Made by a program: the position numbers and the translations under genes
Origin: Nematocida ironsii
Lineage: Eukaryota; Microsporidia
Length of the DNA: 42,484 nt
Assembly: GCA_001642415.1 (NCBI GenBank)
Contig: LTDK01000119.1
Location: forward strand, 1 to 42,484
Direction: 5' to 3'
Notes under the pieces: generated by a model
The model's input: only the letters and a program-made list of their open reading frames with translations
Told to the model about the DNA's origin: nothing
Database searches by the model: none
In this document: piece by piece, positions 16,649-25,995 of the stretch
Numbering within the stretch: the first letter of the stretch is position 1
Layout: every line of letters begins with the position of its first letter

Positions 16649-18565
16649 ATGTGGAAGCGTGTGCTTGTAGGCCTTGTGTTATGTGCAGGGATGCTATTTG
16701 GACATGCAGAGGAGAAACAAGATGTAAAACAAGAGAATTCACCATGTCCATATGAATGCAATAAGATATTTGATAGTATATTCACTAAAACAGACATAGA
16801 ACAAGCAAAGCGTAATATAGATGCAGCGAAAGGGCCATGCAAGCACTTTTATGCATGGTTTATATATACGTATGTGGACTTAAATATTAAAGCAGGAGTT
16901 GAGTCACTGTGGAAGTCATTGTACTCTACGTGCAGCACTAAAAATCTGGCATATCTAGTGTATGCAAGCAAAATGTACAGGAAGCACAACATAATTGGGA
17001 CAGAAGCAGAGATGGTGAACTATTATAGACCAGTGGCAGAGGAAGTGTTTAATGGGTTTTTCAAAAAAAAGATTACGCTGTTTACTAAATGGAAGTTTTC
17101 TAGGCTACACAAGCAGGGAGAGAATGCAAAGATAATTAAATTTATAAAAACACTGAAGAGCACAGGAAGCACAACAGCGAATGAAAATCTGCTTTCTCTG
17201 ATAAAAATGGGGTATATTGATGCAGAGCAGCACATTGATTTTCTTAAGGAGCATGCGCGGAAGGGGAGTGCAGATGCCATGGGGATACTTGGAAATATGT
17301 ACTACTATGGATGGGGTGTGAAGCCAAGTAAGATAACTGCTCGGCACTACTTCTCAGAAGGAGCAAAGAAGAATGATGCAGATTGCTTGAATGGTTTAGG
17401 AATGCTGTATGCAGAGGATGGGAATGTATTTGAAAGCAAGCTATATTTGGAGAAAGCATCTGCAATTGGATCGCAGGAGGCAGACTATAATCTGTACAAG
17501 TTATACGAAAATGCGAATAAATTTGTTGGTGAAATACATCTTATGAAAGCAGCCAGGCACGATGGGTACTTGCCTGCAGTGTATACATATGCAGAGAAGG
17601 AGCGGCTGAAGGGAGAAATAAAAAGAACAACTGTCTCACAATATAAAAGCATAGCTTCATACCATGACCAGGTAGTGGCGCTAGAAAAGAATGCAATCCA
17701 GATGTACAAAGAGCACAGGAATGCAGAGGCATTTTATATGTCACTGCTAATAGGGGATCTTTGCCCTAAAACAGGATATGAGAATGCACAGTATATCTTG
17801 AAACACCGAGTAATCAAGCCAGGTTTAATCCAAAGATTATATAAGTACATCAGTCTATGGAAAGGCAAGAAAGAATCTGACTCTGAACCAGCAGAAGTTG
17901 AAATTAAAATACAAGATAAAAATGCGAAAGATATTGAAGAAATTCTGAACACTCAGACAGAAGAAGAGACACAAAAAGAGAATGATTCTAAAGAATCCAA
18001 GAGTACTGAAACAAAAAAAGAATCAGCAAAAGAAGAAACCGCGTCTGATGTAAACACAGAAAAAATAGAAAATACCAAACCAGTGAACACCAATAATAAT
18101 GACGAGATAAAGAATGCCATAAAGCTGTACATATTGCTGAATACAAGGCTGGCAAGGTCAAGTGACAGCAAAGCAGCAATAGACTTAGGAGATGCATACT
18201 TCTACGGAACAGGAGTAAAGAAGGACCTTACCAAGGCATTCTCCAGATATTATTCATCGTCCCTCATGGAAAGTGCAGAAGGTGACTATCTCACAGGATG
18301 GATGTACGAAATGGGCTATGGAGTGACAAAAAACTATGCACTTGCACAGACTTTCTATATGCAAATGTATGAGAGAGAAGAGAATTCGTATCTTTTGTAT
18401 GGTGTGTTAATGACACGACTATTCATTAAGAAGAACCTTTCAAATATAATAGCATTCTCTACAGTGGGTGCATCAGTTATATTTGGCTGGATGACCATCC
18501 CACAGGCACTTCTCTTTATAAACAGAAGAAAGTCCGTAACAGCAGCTAATAACCCAAAGCAATGA
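16649..18565 (+). CDS. HRD3: HRD3/SEL1L-like ERAD adaptor with Sel1 repeats
   Basis: 638 residues. A signal peptide is present (MWKRVLVGLVLCAGMLFGHA, then an acidic EEKQD stretch). Sel1 repeats follow: ADAMGILGNMYYYGWGVK...ARHYFSEGAKK (about 208-245) and LNGLGMLYAEDG (about 250), then a charged Glu/Lys/Ser-rich linker at about 410-485. Two more repeats come next (AIDLGDAYFYGTGVKKDLTKAF and DYLTGWMYEMGYGVTKNYALAQ, about 510-570), and a single membrane helix lies near the C-terminus (IIAFSTVGASVIFGWMTIPQALLF) with a short basic tail. Signal peptide, luminal Sel1 repeats and one C-terminal membrane anchor are the plan of Hrd3, partner of the Hrd1 ubiquitin ligase in ER-associated degradation. 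A different Sel1-repeat protein of the secretory pathway is the main alternative. Confidence 0.82.
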   Translation: MWKRVLVGLVLCAGMLFGHAEEKQDVKQENSPCPYECNKIFDSIFTKTDIEQAKRNIDAAKGPCKHFYAWFIYTYVDLNIKAGVESLWKSLYSTCSTKNLAYLVYASKMYRKHNIIGTEAEMVNYYRPVAEEVFNGFFKKKITLFTKWKFSRLHKQGENAKIIKFIKTLKSTGSTTANENLLSLIKMGYIDAEQHIDFLKEHARKGSADAMGILGNMYYYGWGVKPSKITARHYFSEGAKKNDADCLNGLGMLYAEDGNVFESKLYLEKASAIGSQEADYNLYKLYENANKFVGEIHLMKAARHDGYLPAVYTYAEKERLKGEIKRTTVSQYKSIASYHDQVVALEKNAIQMYKEHRNAEAFYMSLLIGDLCPKTGYENAQYILKHRVIKPGLIQRLYKYISLWKGKKESDSEPAEVEIKIQDKNAKDIEEILNTQTEEETQKENDSKESKSTETKKESAKEETASDVNTEKIENTKPVNTNNNDEIKNAIKLYILLNTRLARSSDSKAAIDLGDAYFYGTGVKKDLTKAFSRYYSSSLMESAEGDYLTGWMYEMGYGVTKNYALAQTFYMQMYEREENSYLLYGVLMTRLFIKKNLSNIIAFSTVGASVIFGWMTIPQALLFINRRKSVTAANNPKQ

Positions 18566-18649
18566 ATAAGAAATAAACATTTTTTTGTACTCTCGCGGTA
18601 TGCCAGTAATTATATTTGAACAGATCAGTGTATTTTATTATTTATGCAA

Positions 18650-18665
18650 TATCCCGATATAACCC
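18650..18665. repeat. Dispersed intergenic motif, inverted orientation
   Basis: The plus strand reads ATCCCGATATAACCCT, the reverse complement of the GGGTTATATCGGG pattern with the usual 10-bp half-site spacing. Confidence 0.6.
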
Positions 18666-18923
18666 TGTGTTTAAGTGTTTTTAATTATTAGCCAGTAGAA
18701 TACTCCATAAACAATATTCAAATATTTCTGATTGTAATATTTCAGTGATAAAATATTTTAATCACTGTGATTGTGTGAAATTGAGACCAATCATGGTGTT
18801 CTGCTATATGATAGGTCAATTATTGAATATTTCGTGTGTTTGTGTGTTATTGCAACGAGTCTCAAACAAAGTGTTTTAGGAGGCAATTGGCTACTTATTT
18901 GTTTTATTTTAGTTTTTTCTCAT

Positions 18924-18927
18924 CCCC
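18924..18927 (+). promoter_or_regulatory. CCCC motif just upstream of the eIF4G start codon
   Basis: CCCC lies 3 nt before the ATG. In microsporidia a CCC-like element close to the start codon is known from highly expressed translation genes; linking it to this gene is inference. Confidence 0.4.
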
Positions 18928-18930
18928 AGT

Positions 18931-21639
18931 ATGGATAGTGAAGAGCAAAGATCTGCTGTTATGCATAACGAAAGATATTCAGAAAAGCCGTACAATGCTG
19001 CCCGAAAAGACCATTCGTATGAGAACAAGAAGCCCGCGTATAAATCACAGTTTCGTACAGATACAAAGAAAGCAGAAATAGATAAAAAGAAGAAAAAGAA
19101 GCGAGAGGAAAGTGTTGCTGACAAGGAAGACATTTTGATTTCTGGCCTACCAAAGCGAGAGAACAAAGGATTTCAGTTAGTACTTCCAGATGGGTCGCAA
19201 ATAACTGCGCAACTTATTCAGGAGGAACTAAAGAAGCACCAGAGTGCATCTGACACGGCTGCTTCCTCAGAAGAGCCCAAAGTAGAGGGTGCTGAGCCAG
19301 AAAAAAGTGAAAAGGAAGAGACTATTTCTGAGCCTACTAAGGCAGTGGAGAGCGAGTCTGTGAAGGAAGAAGCTTTGTCTGGTGAAAAGGCAGAGGTTGT
19401 AGAGCCAGTTGCACCTGTTCCAGAAAAGCCTAAGCTGAGTCCACTTGAGGAGATGAAGATGCAGCTGGACAGGCATCTGGAAGAGGAGAGGAAGAAGAAA
19501 GCCATGGAAGCAGCTGCAGAACTAGATGCACGCTCTGAGGAGTCTTCTAAAGTTGAGGCTACACAACCAGAAGTTTCAGCGCCTGAAAAATCATTGGGTA
19601 CGGTGGCTGAGAAGCCTGTTGAGCCTGTTAAGGAAGACTCAGAAGAGGAGGAGGAAGAACCTGTTGGACCAGGTGGAAATGTTTGGACCGCCAGGCAATC
19701 TAAAAAGCTACTGAATGCTATATTCAACAAAAAACCCGAAAAGAAGACACAGGCAAAACCACAGGCATTCCGTACTGCGCGAAAAGTGTCTGCTTTAAAC
19801 AAGACCACTGCAGCAGCAGCGCAGGGACCAACTCTTACTATAGAAAAGCCAGAGAAGACATTCAAGGAAAAGGGGGAGAGTGTTTCTAGACAGGACAAGC
19901 TTGCAAAAGGTATTAGCAAAATGAAAATATCTTCAGACTCTGCCACTCGCTCACCAAAGGAAGAACCGTATAAAAAGGCTGAAGCAGCATCTTCTGCAGG
20001 AACAAAGACTATTTCTCCTGCTAATGCCAATAAGCCAGAGAGTGCCGCAGTGACTGTGTCAGAAAAGATACATTTACAGGAAAAGGCAGAGAACACTCCG
20101 CAGACAATTGCAGCCACTGCAAGTACAAAGGAGGCCGAGCCGATCTCTTCTGCAGCTGTTGACAAAGCAGTAAGCAGCCCGAACAGTTTCTACAAGTCTC
20201 TGGACGGAGCCACAATCACTTCTCTTCCCATTATATACTCAAAGGAACAGCTTTGGGCACTGAAGAGCCACTCTGAAGGCATGCCAAGTATAATAGACAA
20301 AAACATACTTGCTAAGTCAATTGGTGCTGGGAAGAAGAGGAAGGACTTTAAGATGTTTAAGACATCAGGGTTCAAGGATGCGCGAAAGGCTGCTTTGCCT
20401 GTGACTGTGTTTGAGAGCATTGAGCCGTACATTGCAGAGTTTAATCTTGCGCTGAACCAGGTCTGTCAGAACAACATTGATGAGGTGGCCAAGAGAATAC
20501 TTTCCATTAAAGTGCCAACTGTTGAGGCAATGGAGGAGCTTGCAAAGGCGTTCTTTAACCGAGCAATGGTTGAGCATGCATACACGGGTGTTTATGCTGC
20601 GCTAGTTGAGCGACTTGAGGTTCGGTTTAGAGCACAGACTGAAGAACCATTTGTTGAGAACTCTCCTACAGGGTACAAGACAGTCTTCCGTCGCACCATC
20701 ATAAAGCTGTCTCAGCAGGAGTTCATGGTCAAGAGAAGTTGGGCCACAGACCAGGTGGAGCACAAGATGGTAAGTATGACAGCAGAGGAGCTTGCCAAGC
20801 GTGTTATGGAAATCAGCAACAACAAGGAAAAGGAGTATGAAAGAATCAGCATAAAGAAGAGAGCACTAACTATTGCCAGATTTGCAGTAGAGCTTTACTT
20901 ACAGCTGGTACTTAAGGACAGCACTATGCACTCGTCAATATTCTTCATAATGGAGGATAGAACTCCAGAAAACGTTGAAATTGTCTGCTACATTCTAAAA
21001 CACGCAGGAAGTCGTCTGGATGTTCCAATTGCCAAGGAGTACATGGACTCATACATTACATGGCTTAAAGAGTCATCTGCAAACTTAAGCGTTCGGTACA
21101 AATTCATGGTTGAGGAAATAATTGACCTAAGAAAGCACAACTGGGTGGCAAAGGATTCCAGAAAAGACTCCGAGGATGAGGATGACGGCTGGAAGAGCAG
21201 CAAAACAAAAGAAAAGAAGAAGTTTGTTAAAGAGAAGTCTGTCCGCAAGGAGAGTATTTCTAAGACCCAGAAAGTATCAGAGTTCATTGAATTGCATGAC
21301 GATGAGTATAGAAAGATGGAGTCCGATGCAGTTTCTACACTAAAGTGCAGCAACAAGACTTTTGCACCAGCAGAACATGCAAAGAGACTATCAGTAGAGT
21401 ACAACAGCTTAAGTGCAATTTTCTTCACTGCGCTTATTAAAATAACCATTGAGGGATACGGAGATACCTTAGAGAACGGAATGGGACTGGTCAAAGAATG
21501 GGCTAAATTAGTTCCATTGTCCCCACAGAAGAAAGAAGAAGTGTTTGAATATATAGAAGAGATAATGCCAGACTTGGTTGATGACTCTCCCAAAGCACCC
21601 GCACACTTTGAAGAAATCAAAAAAGCACTCCATAAATAA
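18931..21639 (+). CDS. Translation initiation factor eIF4G (eIF4E-binding site plus MIF4G domain)
   Basis: 902 residues. Residues 1-400 are low-complexity and rich in Lys, Glu, Ala, Ser and Pro (disordered). An eIF4E-binding motif Y-x4-L-Phi is present as YSKEQLW beginning at Y436, followed by the usual helical ALKS. The MIF4G HEAT domain runs from about 495 to 720 (FNLALNQVCQNNIDEVAKRIL, LAKAFFNRAMVEHAYTGVYAALVERLE). A basic linker (about 740-780) and a helical C-terminal part (about 785-902) follow, which may be a divergent MA3-like domain. eIF4G bridges the cap-binding protein eIF4E, eIF4A and the 43S complex. Together with eIF1 and uL29 it puts several translation genes in this window. 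A poly(A)-binding-protein site was not identified. Confidence 0.87.
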   Translation: MDSEEQRSAVMHNERYSEKPYNAARKDHSYENKKPAYKSQFRTDTKKAEIDKKKKKKREESVADKEDILISGLPKRENKGFQLVLPDGSQITAQLIQEELKKHQSASDTAASSEEPKVEGAEPEKSEKEETISEPTKAVESESVKEEALSGEKAEVVEPVAPVPEKPKLSPLEEMKMQLDRHLEEERKKKAMEAAAELDARSEESSKVEATQPEVSAPEKSLGTVAEKPVEPVKEDSEEEEEEPVGPGGNVWTARQSKKLLNAIFNKKPEKKTQAKPQAFRTARKVSALNKTTAAAAQGPTLTIEKPEKTFKEKGESVSRQDKLAKGISKMKISSDSATRSPKEEPYKKAEAASSAGTKTISPANANKPESAAVTVSEKIHLQEKAENTPQTIAATASTKEAEPISSAAVDKAVSSPNSFYKSLDGATITSLPIIYSKEQLWALKSHSEGMPSIIDKNILAKSIGAGKKRKDFKMFKTSGFKDARKAALPVTVFESIEPYIAEFNLALNQVCQNNIDEVAKRILSIKVPTVEAMEELAKAFFNRAMVEHAYTGVYAALVERLEVRFRAQTEEPFVENSPTGYKTVFRRTIIKLSQQEFMVKRSWATDQVEHKMVSMTAEELAKRVMEISNNKEKEYERISIKKRALTIARFAVELYLQLVLKDSTMHSSIFFIMEDRTPENVEIVCYILKHAGSRLDVPIAKEYMDSYITWLKESSANLSVRYKFMVEEIIDLRKHNWVAKDSRKDSEDEDDGWKSSKTKEKKKFVKEKSVRKESISKTQKVSEFIELHDDEYRKMESDAVSTLKCSNKTFAPAEHAKRLSVEYNSLSAIFFTALIKITIEGYGDTLENGMGLVKEWAKLVPLSPQKKEEVFEYIEEIMPDLVDDSPKAPAHFEEIKKALHK

Positions 21640-21821
21640 ATACTCTCAAATGAGCCACTCTAGTGATAATATATGCCTTATCAAATTAATTATTGCGTTT
21701 TGGGATAATGCACACAAATAGTTATCCACTGTTATTAATTATAACCGATGCTTCTTTCCGTTTAGTAACGGCATATTTTCTCTTTCGAGATTCTAAATAT
21801 TATTTTCGCAAATATTTTTAT

Positions 21822-21825
21822 CCCC
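21822..21825 (+). promoter_or_regulatory. CCCC motif just upstream of the uL29 start codon
   Basis: CCCC followed by TGCA and then the ATG at 21830. Position and composition match the CCC element described in front of microsporidian ribosomal protein genes. Confidence 0.5.
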
Positions 21826-21829
21826 TGCA

Positions 21830-22192
21830 ATGGGTAAAAGTGAATTTACAAACCAGTTAAGAGCAATGACATATGCCGAGGTGGAGAGCACACTCTCAGA
21901 CAAAAAGATGCAAGTCTTAAGAATGAGAAACAATGTCAAAGGAGAAGAGTACAAAAACACCGCCGAGTGGATCACCACAAAGAAAGACATTGCAAGATGT
22001 CTTGGTGTCTTAACAGAGAAGAAGAGACAGGAGATCAAGGAAGAGTGCGAGAGAGAAAACAAGCCACTTCCAAAGTTCTTCACAAAGAAGCTTCCAAAGG
22101 CCCAGAGAGTAAACATTCCAAAGGAAATGCTTGAGAGATACAGACAGAACAGATATCCCATCAGAAGAAAGATTGTTGTCTTTACTCCATAA
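21830..22192 (+). CDS. RPL35: 60S ribosomal protein L35 (uL29)
   Basis: 120 residues, matching the family length. The features are an N-terminal helix pair (MTYAEVESTLSDKKMQVLRMRNNVKGEEYKNT), the conserved KKDIARCLGVLTEKKR segment (equivalent to RKSIARVLTVI...K+), then KPLPKFFTKKLPKAQRV and the C-terminal RQNRYPIRRKIVVF (equivalent to +++R.YPLRKYAVKA). It sits at the polypeptide exit tunnel of the large subunit and is a contact site for SRP and nascent-chain factors. Codon choice is biased to AAG and AGA, as expected for high expression. It lies 78 bp before the lectin gene. Confidence 0.96.
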   Translation: MGKSEFTNQLRAMTYAEVESTLSDKKMQVLRMRNNVKGEEYKNTAEWITTKKDIARCLGVLTEKKRQEIKEECERENKPLPKFFTKKLPKAQRVNIPKEMLERYRQNRYPIRRKIVVFTP

Positions 22193-22269
22193 ACAAGCCA
22201 ATCCTTCCATTTACGTCAGAGAATAAACCGTGCTTTAAATTAATTTATACAAAGTATTTTTGCATCTGA

Positions 22270-23112
22270 ATGAAATTTACGTATTTGTTACTGCTGGTGA
22301 GCAGTGCCTTAGTTTTGGCAGCGGATAGTATGCAGCCTGTATATAAAAGCAAGGCAAGTATGTACAGGCCATACCTTGATAGAATCACAGGCAGATTAGT
22401 ATTTGGTACAATGCAGGGAGGGTGCAATGTTGTGTCCATGGGAAATGAAGCGGGCGTGCACTTAACACAGAGCACAGATAATTCATATGGAAGTGTTACT
22501 GCAAAGCATCCCATTGCAATGGACAACTGGAAGATGGATATACACATGTCAGTAAAAAGAGGTGCTCAGGGCATGGGCATATGGTTTACAAAAGACTTTA
22601 ACTCTGGCACACTCTTTGGAGGAAGCCCGCAGTTCAATGGTCTTCTTGTATTTATGGCTATGTCAGAGAACACACTCACAGATAAGTATCCTATGATAGG
22701 TATAGCCACTGCATATGGCGGTGCCCCTGTTGTGCACTTCTCTAAGAAGGTGGATTTAGTACAAAACTGCATGATTAGTCTTAAGTTTGTGAATGGAGTA
22801 CTCTCAGTTATGTATGGTGGAAGAAACAAAGAAGTAAAACTAATTGAAGAGATGAGAAGAGTATCATTTGATGATGGAACGCGTTTAACCATATCTGGGC
22901 AGGTGGCAGATTCAGATGGTGATATAAACATAAAGAGCATATCCGTTTTTAAGATGCACCGCCCCAGAAGAATCCCCAAAGTTGATGAAATACCAAAGAC
23001 TCGACAGAAAATGACTTGGCTAATATTTGGTGCAGTGCTCATTGGTGTTGGATATTATGTTTACAAACAACGAACAGTTAAGCAAAAGCATAAAGGCATT
23101 CTACAGCAATAA
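22270..23112 (+). CDS. L-type (ERGIC-53/VIP36-like) lectin, membrane-anchored
   Basis: 280 residues. There is a signal peptide (MKFTYLLLLVSSALVLA), then a beta-rich L-type lectin domain with the family landmarks MGIWFTKDF...GTLFGGSPQFNGLLVFM (equivalent to GxAxWYT...VFGS...NGVGIFFD) and LTISGQVADSDGDINIKSISVF (equivalent to the final strand D.H.I..I..). A single membrane helix (MTWLIFGAVLIGVGYYVYK) and a 13-residue basic cytoplasmic tail follow. Such proteins cycle between ER and Golgi as cargo receptors. The calcium/mannose site looks eroded: where ERGIC-53 has D-x-F-x-N this protein has A-M-S-E-N. No di-lysine signal ends the tail (it ends ILQQ), so its trafficking signal is unclear. Confidence 0.8.
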   Translation: MKFTYLLLLVSSALVLAADSMQPVYKSKASMYRPYLDRITGRLVFGTMQGGCNVVSMGNEAGVHLTQSTDNSYGSVTAKHPIAMDNWKMDIHMSVKRGAQGMGIWFTKDFNSGTLFGGSPQFNGLLVFMAMSENTLTDKYPMIGIATAYGGAPVVHFSKKVDLVQNCMISLKFVNGVLSVMYGGRNKEVKLIEEMRRVSFDDGTRLTISGQVADSDGDINIKSISVFKMHRPRRIPKVDEIPKTRQKMTWLIFGAVLIGVGYYVYKQRTVKQKHKGILQQ

Positions 23113-23479
23113 GTACCTTTATACGGAAATTGTCTACGCTTGATTATTTTACCACAGAATAAATTTCCAGTTACCAGATTTTTAATTGTTTTATATTTAT
23201 TTATAGTATAATACGCCTTAGCTAATTCTAATTTTTAGACTTTTTATTATTATTTAAATATTCTCTTTTATACTCTAAAATGAACTTCTGTTCTACTAAA
23301 AGAGAATTTTAATTAGTAAACTTGGTATAAACTGATGATTTGTCTGGTTTACTGTTATAATATGTAATAAATGGATATTTATGTGGAATATTCCGATATA
23401 ACCCGAAATTATCTGTTGTAATAACATTAAATATTATAAATCACAGAATATACTAATATTATGATTACTGTTAATTATT
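23113..23479. other. Intergenic region between convergent genes
   Basis: 367 bp, AT-rich, no gene. It contains a motif double copy at 23391-23410, 70 bp past the CSL4 stop. Confidence 0.55.
23391..23410. repeat. Dispersed intergenic motif, inverted orientation
   Basis: TTCCGATATAACCCGAAATT on the plus strand. Only one half-site keeps the full CCC; the spacing is again 10 bp. Confidence 0.6.
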
Positions 23480-23887
23480 CTATAGTATAGCATTCTTTCT
23501 CTTTAATTCCTTACCATTATGTATAAACTTATTCTTAGACATCCTTATATCCTGTAGTGTCTCATAATCCTTTGCTTTTACTACACCATGGGCTGTATCT
23601 GCAGTAGATATAACTACATTACCTGACTCACCAAGTGAAAGCACTCTGCCGTGCACTTTATCACCAGGTGAAAATAGTTCATTTAATTTTGTTTCGTCTT
23701 TAATCCCATACTGTGCATCTTCTCTGTGAATGACTGCTGGTACTTCTATTGATTTTATGCCATCTATTGCTATAACACGCAGTAATACGTGATTATACGC
23801 TATATACTCTACAATACATGTGGCAGTGCTATTTACATATGGTCTTATAAGTTTTGGTGTGTAGCCGTATTCTCCTGGTAGAGCCAT
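23480..23887 (-). CDS. CSL4: Exosome cap subunit CSL4
   Basis: 135 residues. A short N-terminal domain (ALPGEYGYTPKLI, equivalent to the LPGD/E start of Csl4) is followed by an S1-like beta barrel (ATCIVEYIAYNHVLLRVIAIDG..., then IHREDAQYGIKDETKLNELFSPGDKVHGRVLSLGESGNVVISTADTAHGVVKAKD). The FxPGD.V.ARV.S.G......ST....GVV pattern is specific to Csl4. The C-terminal zinc ribbon of larger orthologues is absent, leaving KRKNAIL. It caps the RNase PH ring, of which another subunit is encoded at 1972-2613. It is divergent from NUF2 with 30 bp between start codons. Confidence 0.87.
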   Translation of the reverse strand: MALPGEYGYTPKLIRPYVNSTATCIVEYIAYNHVLLRVIAIDGIKSIEVPAVIHREDAQYGIKDETKLNELFSPGDKVHGRVLSLGESGNVVISTADTAHGVVKAKDYETLQDIRMSKNKFIHNGKELKRKNAIL

Positions 23888-23917
23888 TTCTTAATAATTA
23901 AAAATTTCATTACGAAA

Positions 23918-25207
23918 ATGAAAGCACACTCACAGACGTACTCCATGCCAAACATGCCTGTTAAGGAGATAGTAGAATGCCTGTCAGAGAGTGGTTTTAA
24001 TATATTAGCAGCAGATATAACCAACCCCAACACAGGATATATCACAAGACTCTACGAAGGCATTTTAGGTATATTTCTAGAGCAAAGAATACCAGAGAAT
24101 ATTGATGAGTCTGTCTCACTTGTTCTAATATATATGCACATGAAGAAATTCTTAGAAAGAATAGGAATTGGTCCATTTCTTCTGTCAGATATTATAAAGC
24201 CAGAAGCAAGCAGAACCATACGGATATTAAGCGGGATAGTTAACTTTGGATTATTTAAAGAGAGTAAGCGGCATTTACTGACTAATATATACAGGAAAAG
24301 GGAAGAAATTGAAATAACAATAGAAGAAACAGAAAAATATATTGAAAAAAGCGAAAATCTATTATCACAGAAAAGGCAGGAGCGGGGAGAGTCACTCAGA
24401 CAAATAAAGAGTATAATGAAAGAGATTTCAGAGAAAGAATCAGAAATAATAAATTATCACAGGACGCAGCAGGCCATGGCAATTGAAACAGAAGAAATAT
24501 CTAAAGAGCAGGAGAGGTTAAACGAGTGTATCAGCACAGAGAAATGTGAGATAATGAATATAACACAGGAGATAACAAAGCTACAAGCAAAAATAGTGAA
24601 GAATCCTGAGCAATTAAAAGAATTACTAATTGCCATGAAGAGTCAGCTATCAGATGAAACAGAAATATTAAAAGAGTATGAGAAGAGAATATCAATTCTG
24701 CATAATACTATAGCCATGTTTCAGAGGGTAACTGAGGATTTAAAGTCACTCATGTGTGTGATTTCTTTAGTGGGGGAGTACAGCAATAAATATTATGAGA
24801 CAGAAGTTCAGTTGAAAAGGCTTCAGAATGAGAATAGTTCGCTTGAGATAGAGAATAAATCAAAATTCTCAAAGAAACTGTTATTGGAAAAGAAAATCAG
24901 TTATATCGTAGATAAAATGGCAAATTTAACAACAGAAGATTCTATTCGCATGGATGGTTTAAAAAAAGAATTTGAAGCACTCCGTGCAAAGCACATAAAA
25001 ATATCTGAGCAAAGAGAGCAGGCACAACAATTAATACACAGAAATAATGAAGACATCAAAAATTTAGAAAAAGAAATAATTGAAATAGAATCAGTGCATC
25101 ACTCTAAATTATCTTCAATATATAACGGATTAGTACAACAGAAAAACTTCCTTATTGGGTACGGCGAGGATATACAAAAAGTCTTTAAAGGTGAGTACAT
25201 TTTATAA
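23918..25207 (+). CDS. NUF2: Kinetochore protein NUF2 (Ndc80 complex)
   Basis: 429 residues. The N-terminal calponin-homology-like domain (to about 130) includes MPNMPVKEIVECLSESGFNI and the family landmark FLLSDIIKPEASRTIRILSGIVNFGLFKE (equivalent to DL..P...R....LSAIINF..F+). From about 125 to 425 the protein is a nearly uninterrupted coiled coil rich in Glu, Lys, Ile and Leu. Nuf2 pairs with Ndc80 to attach kinetochores to microtubules. The length is close to that of yeast Nuf2 (451). It shares a very short divergent promoter region with CSL4. Confidence 0.88.
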   Translation: MKAHSQTYSMPNMPVKEIVECLSESGFNILAADITNPNTGYITRLYEGILGIFLEQRIPENIDESVSLVLIYMHMKKFLERIGIGPFLLSDIIKPEASRTIRILSGIVNFGLFKESKRHLLTNIYRKREEIEITIEETEKYIEKSENLLSQKRQERGESLRQIKSIMKEISEKESEIINYHRTQQAMAIETEEISKEQERLNECISTEKCEIMNITQEITKLQAKIVKNPEQLKELLIAMKSQLSDETEILKEYEKRISILHNTIAMFQRVTEDLKSLMCVISLVGEYSNKYYETEVQLKRLQNENSSLEIENKSKFSKKLLLEKKISYIVDKMANLTTEDSIRMDGLKKEFEALRAKHIKISEQREQAQQLIHRNNEDIKNLEKEIIEIESVHHSKLSSIYNGLVQQKNFLIGYGEDIQKVFKGEYIL

Positions 25208-25434
25208 TCTGTAATAAAGTATTCCAAATGTTTTATATTTTTATGTTTAAGTGATTATAATGTAGTTTACGCCCTGTATAAATATTCAAATATTAGGTTT
25301 AATTATTTAAAATCAAAACACTCCTTTTCTACTACATCAACAATTACTTTAATAAAATTCCAGCTAGTGCCTATTATTATTCTGTATATAAATAGCAAAA
25401 TTTATTTATTATAAAGAATAAATAATGATTCTGC

Positions 25435-25911
25435 TTAATTAAGAGACTTTCTTCTACTGGCTGTTGTGGATGTATTAGGTACAAATGTAGTATTCCTTAC
25501 ACTTCCATGGGATACACAGCCACATTTCATTCTTTTTTTTGTTGGTGTCTGTAATGGTTTATGAACAGGTGTTTCTTCTTCTTTATTGTGTCTCTTTGCT
25601 GGACATTCTTTCCTTACAATCTCTTCTTCTAATTCTTGTTCATTTGATATTTCATCTGTTTCACTCAGAGAATCAAATACTTCCTCTGATGATAATTCTC
25701 TAATGTTTACTTCTGTTGCTGCTGTGCTTAGCTTAACCCGCTTTCTTGCCCTTGATTTATTCATCTTCCTTCGCATTTTCTTTTCAAATGACGTATTGTT
25801 TACGTGCTGTGGTTCTTTTATGTTTCTTACCTGCATGTTTATCTCTATCTCCTTTATTCTGTCTTTTATGTACTTGCTAACCAGTGAAAGCTCTTTCTTT
25901 CCTGTCTCCAT
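25435..25911 (-). CDS. Small charged hypothetical protein, probably nuclear
   Basis: 158 residues, not recognised. It opens with a short helix (ELSLVSKYIKDRIKEIEINMQVRNI), continues with a very basic patch KKMRRKMNKSRARKRVK (about 44-60) resembling a nuclear localisation signal, then an acidic stretch (SSEEVFDSLSETDEISNEQELEEE), and ends with a Ser/Thr-rich tail containing CGC and RRKSLN. This composition is common in chromatin or centromere adaptors such as borealin- or shugoshin-like proteins, but that is only a suggestion. It lies 40 bp upstream of the VPS13 3' end side, in the same orientation and between two conserved genes. Confidence 0.65.
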   Translation of the reverse strand: METGKKELSLVSKYIKDRIKEIEINMQVRNIKEPQHVNNTSFEKKMRRKMNKSRARKRVKLSTAATEVNIRELSSEEVFDSLSETDEISNEQELEEEIVRKECPAKRHNKEEETPVHKPLQTPTKKRMKCGCVSHGSVRNTTFVPNTSTTASRRKSLN

Positions 25912-25995
25912 ATTAAAAACCCAAAAATTACAAAATCAACTCTAATAAATACAGAATAATATTGTATGATTTACTAGATTTATGATATCCTTGGA

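Larger units (their letters stand above)
18566..18930. other. Intergenic region upstream of eIF4G
   Basis: 365 bp with no gene. It holds an inverted-orientation motif (AGGGTTATATCGGGAT on the minus strand, 18650-18665). The last 60 bp are T-rich and end in CCCC just before the eIF4G start. Confidence 0.5.

Noticed and set aside
19218..20165. 315-codon minus-strand frame inside eIF4G
   Set aside because: Shadow of a low-complexity coding region; Ser/Ala-rich translation with no features of its own.
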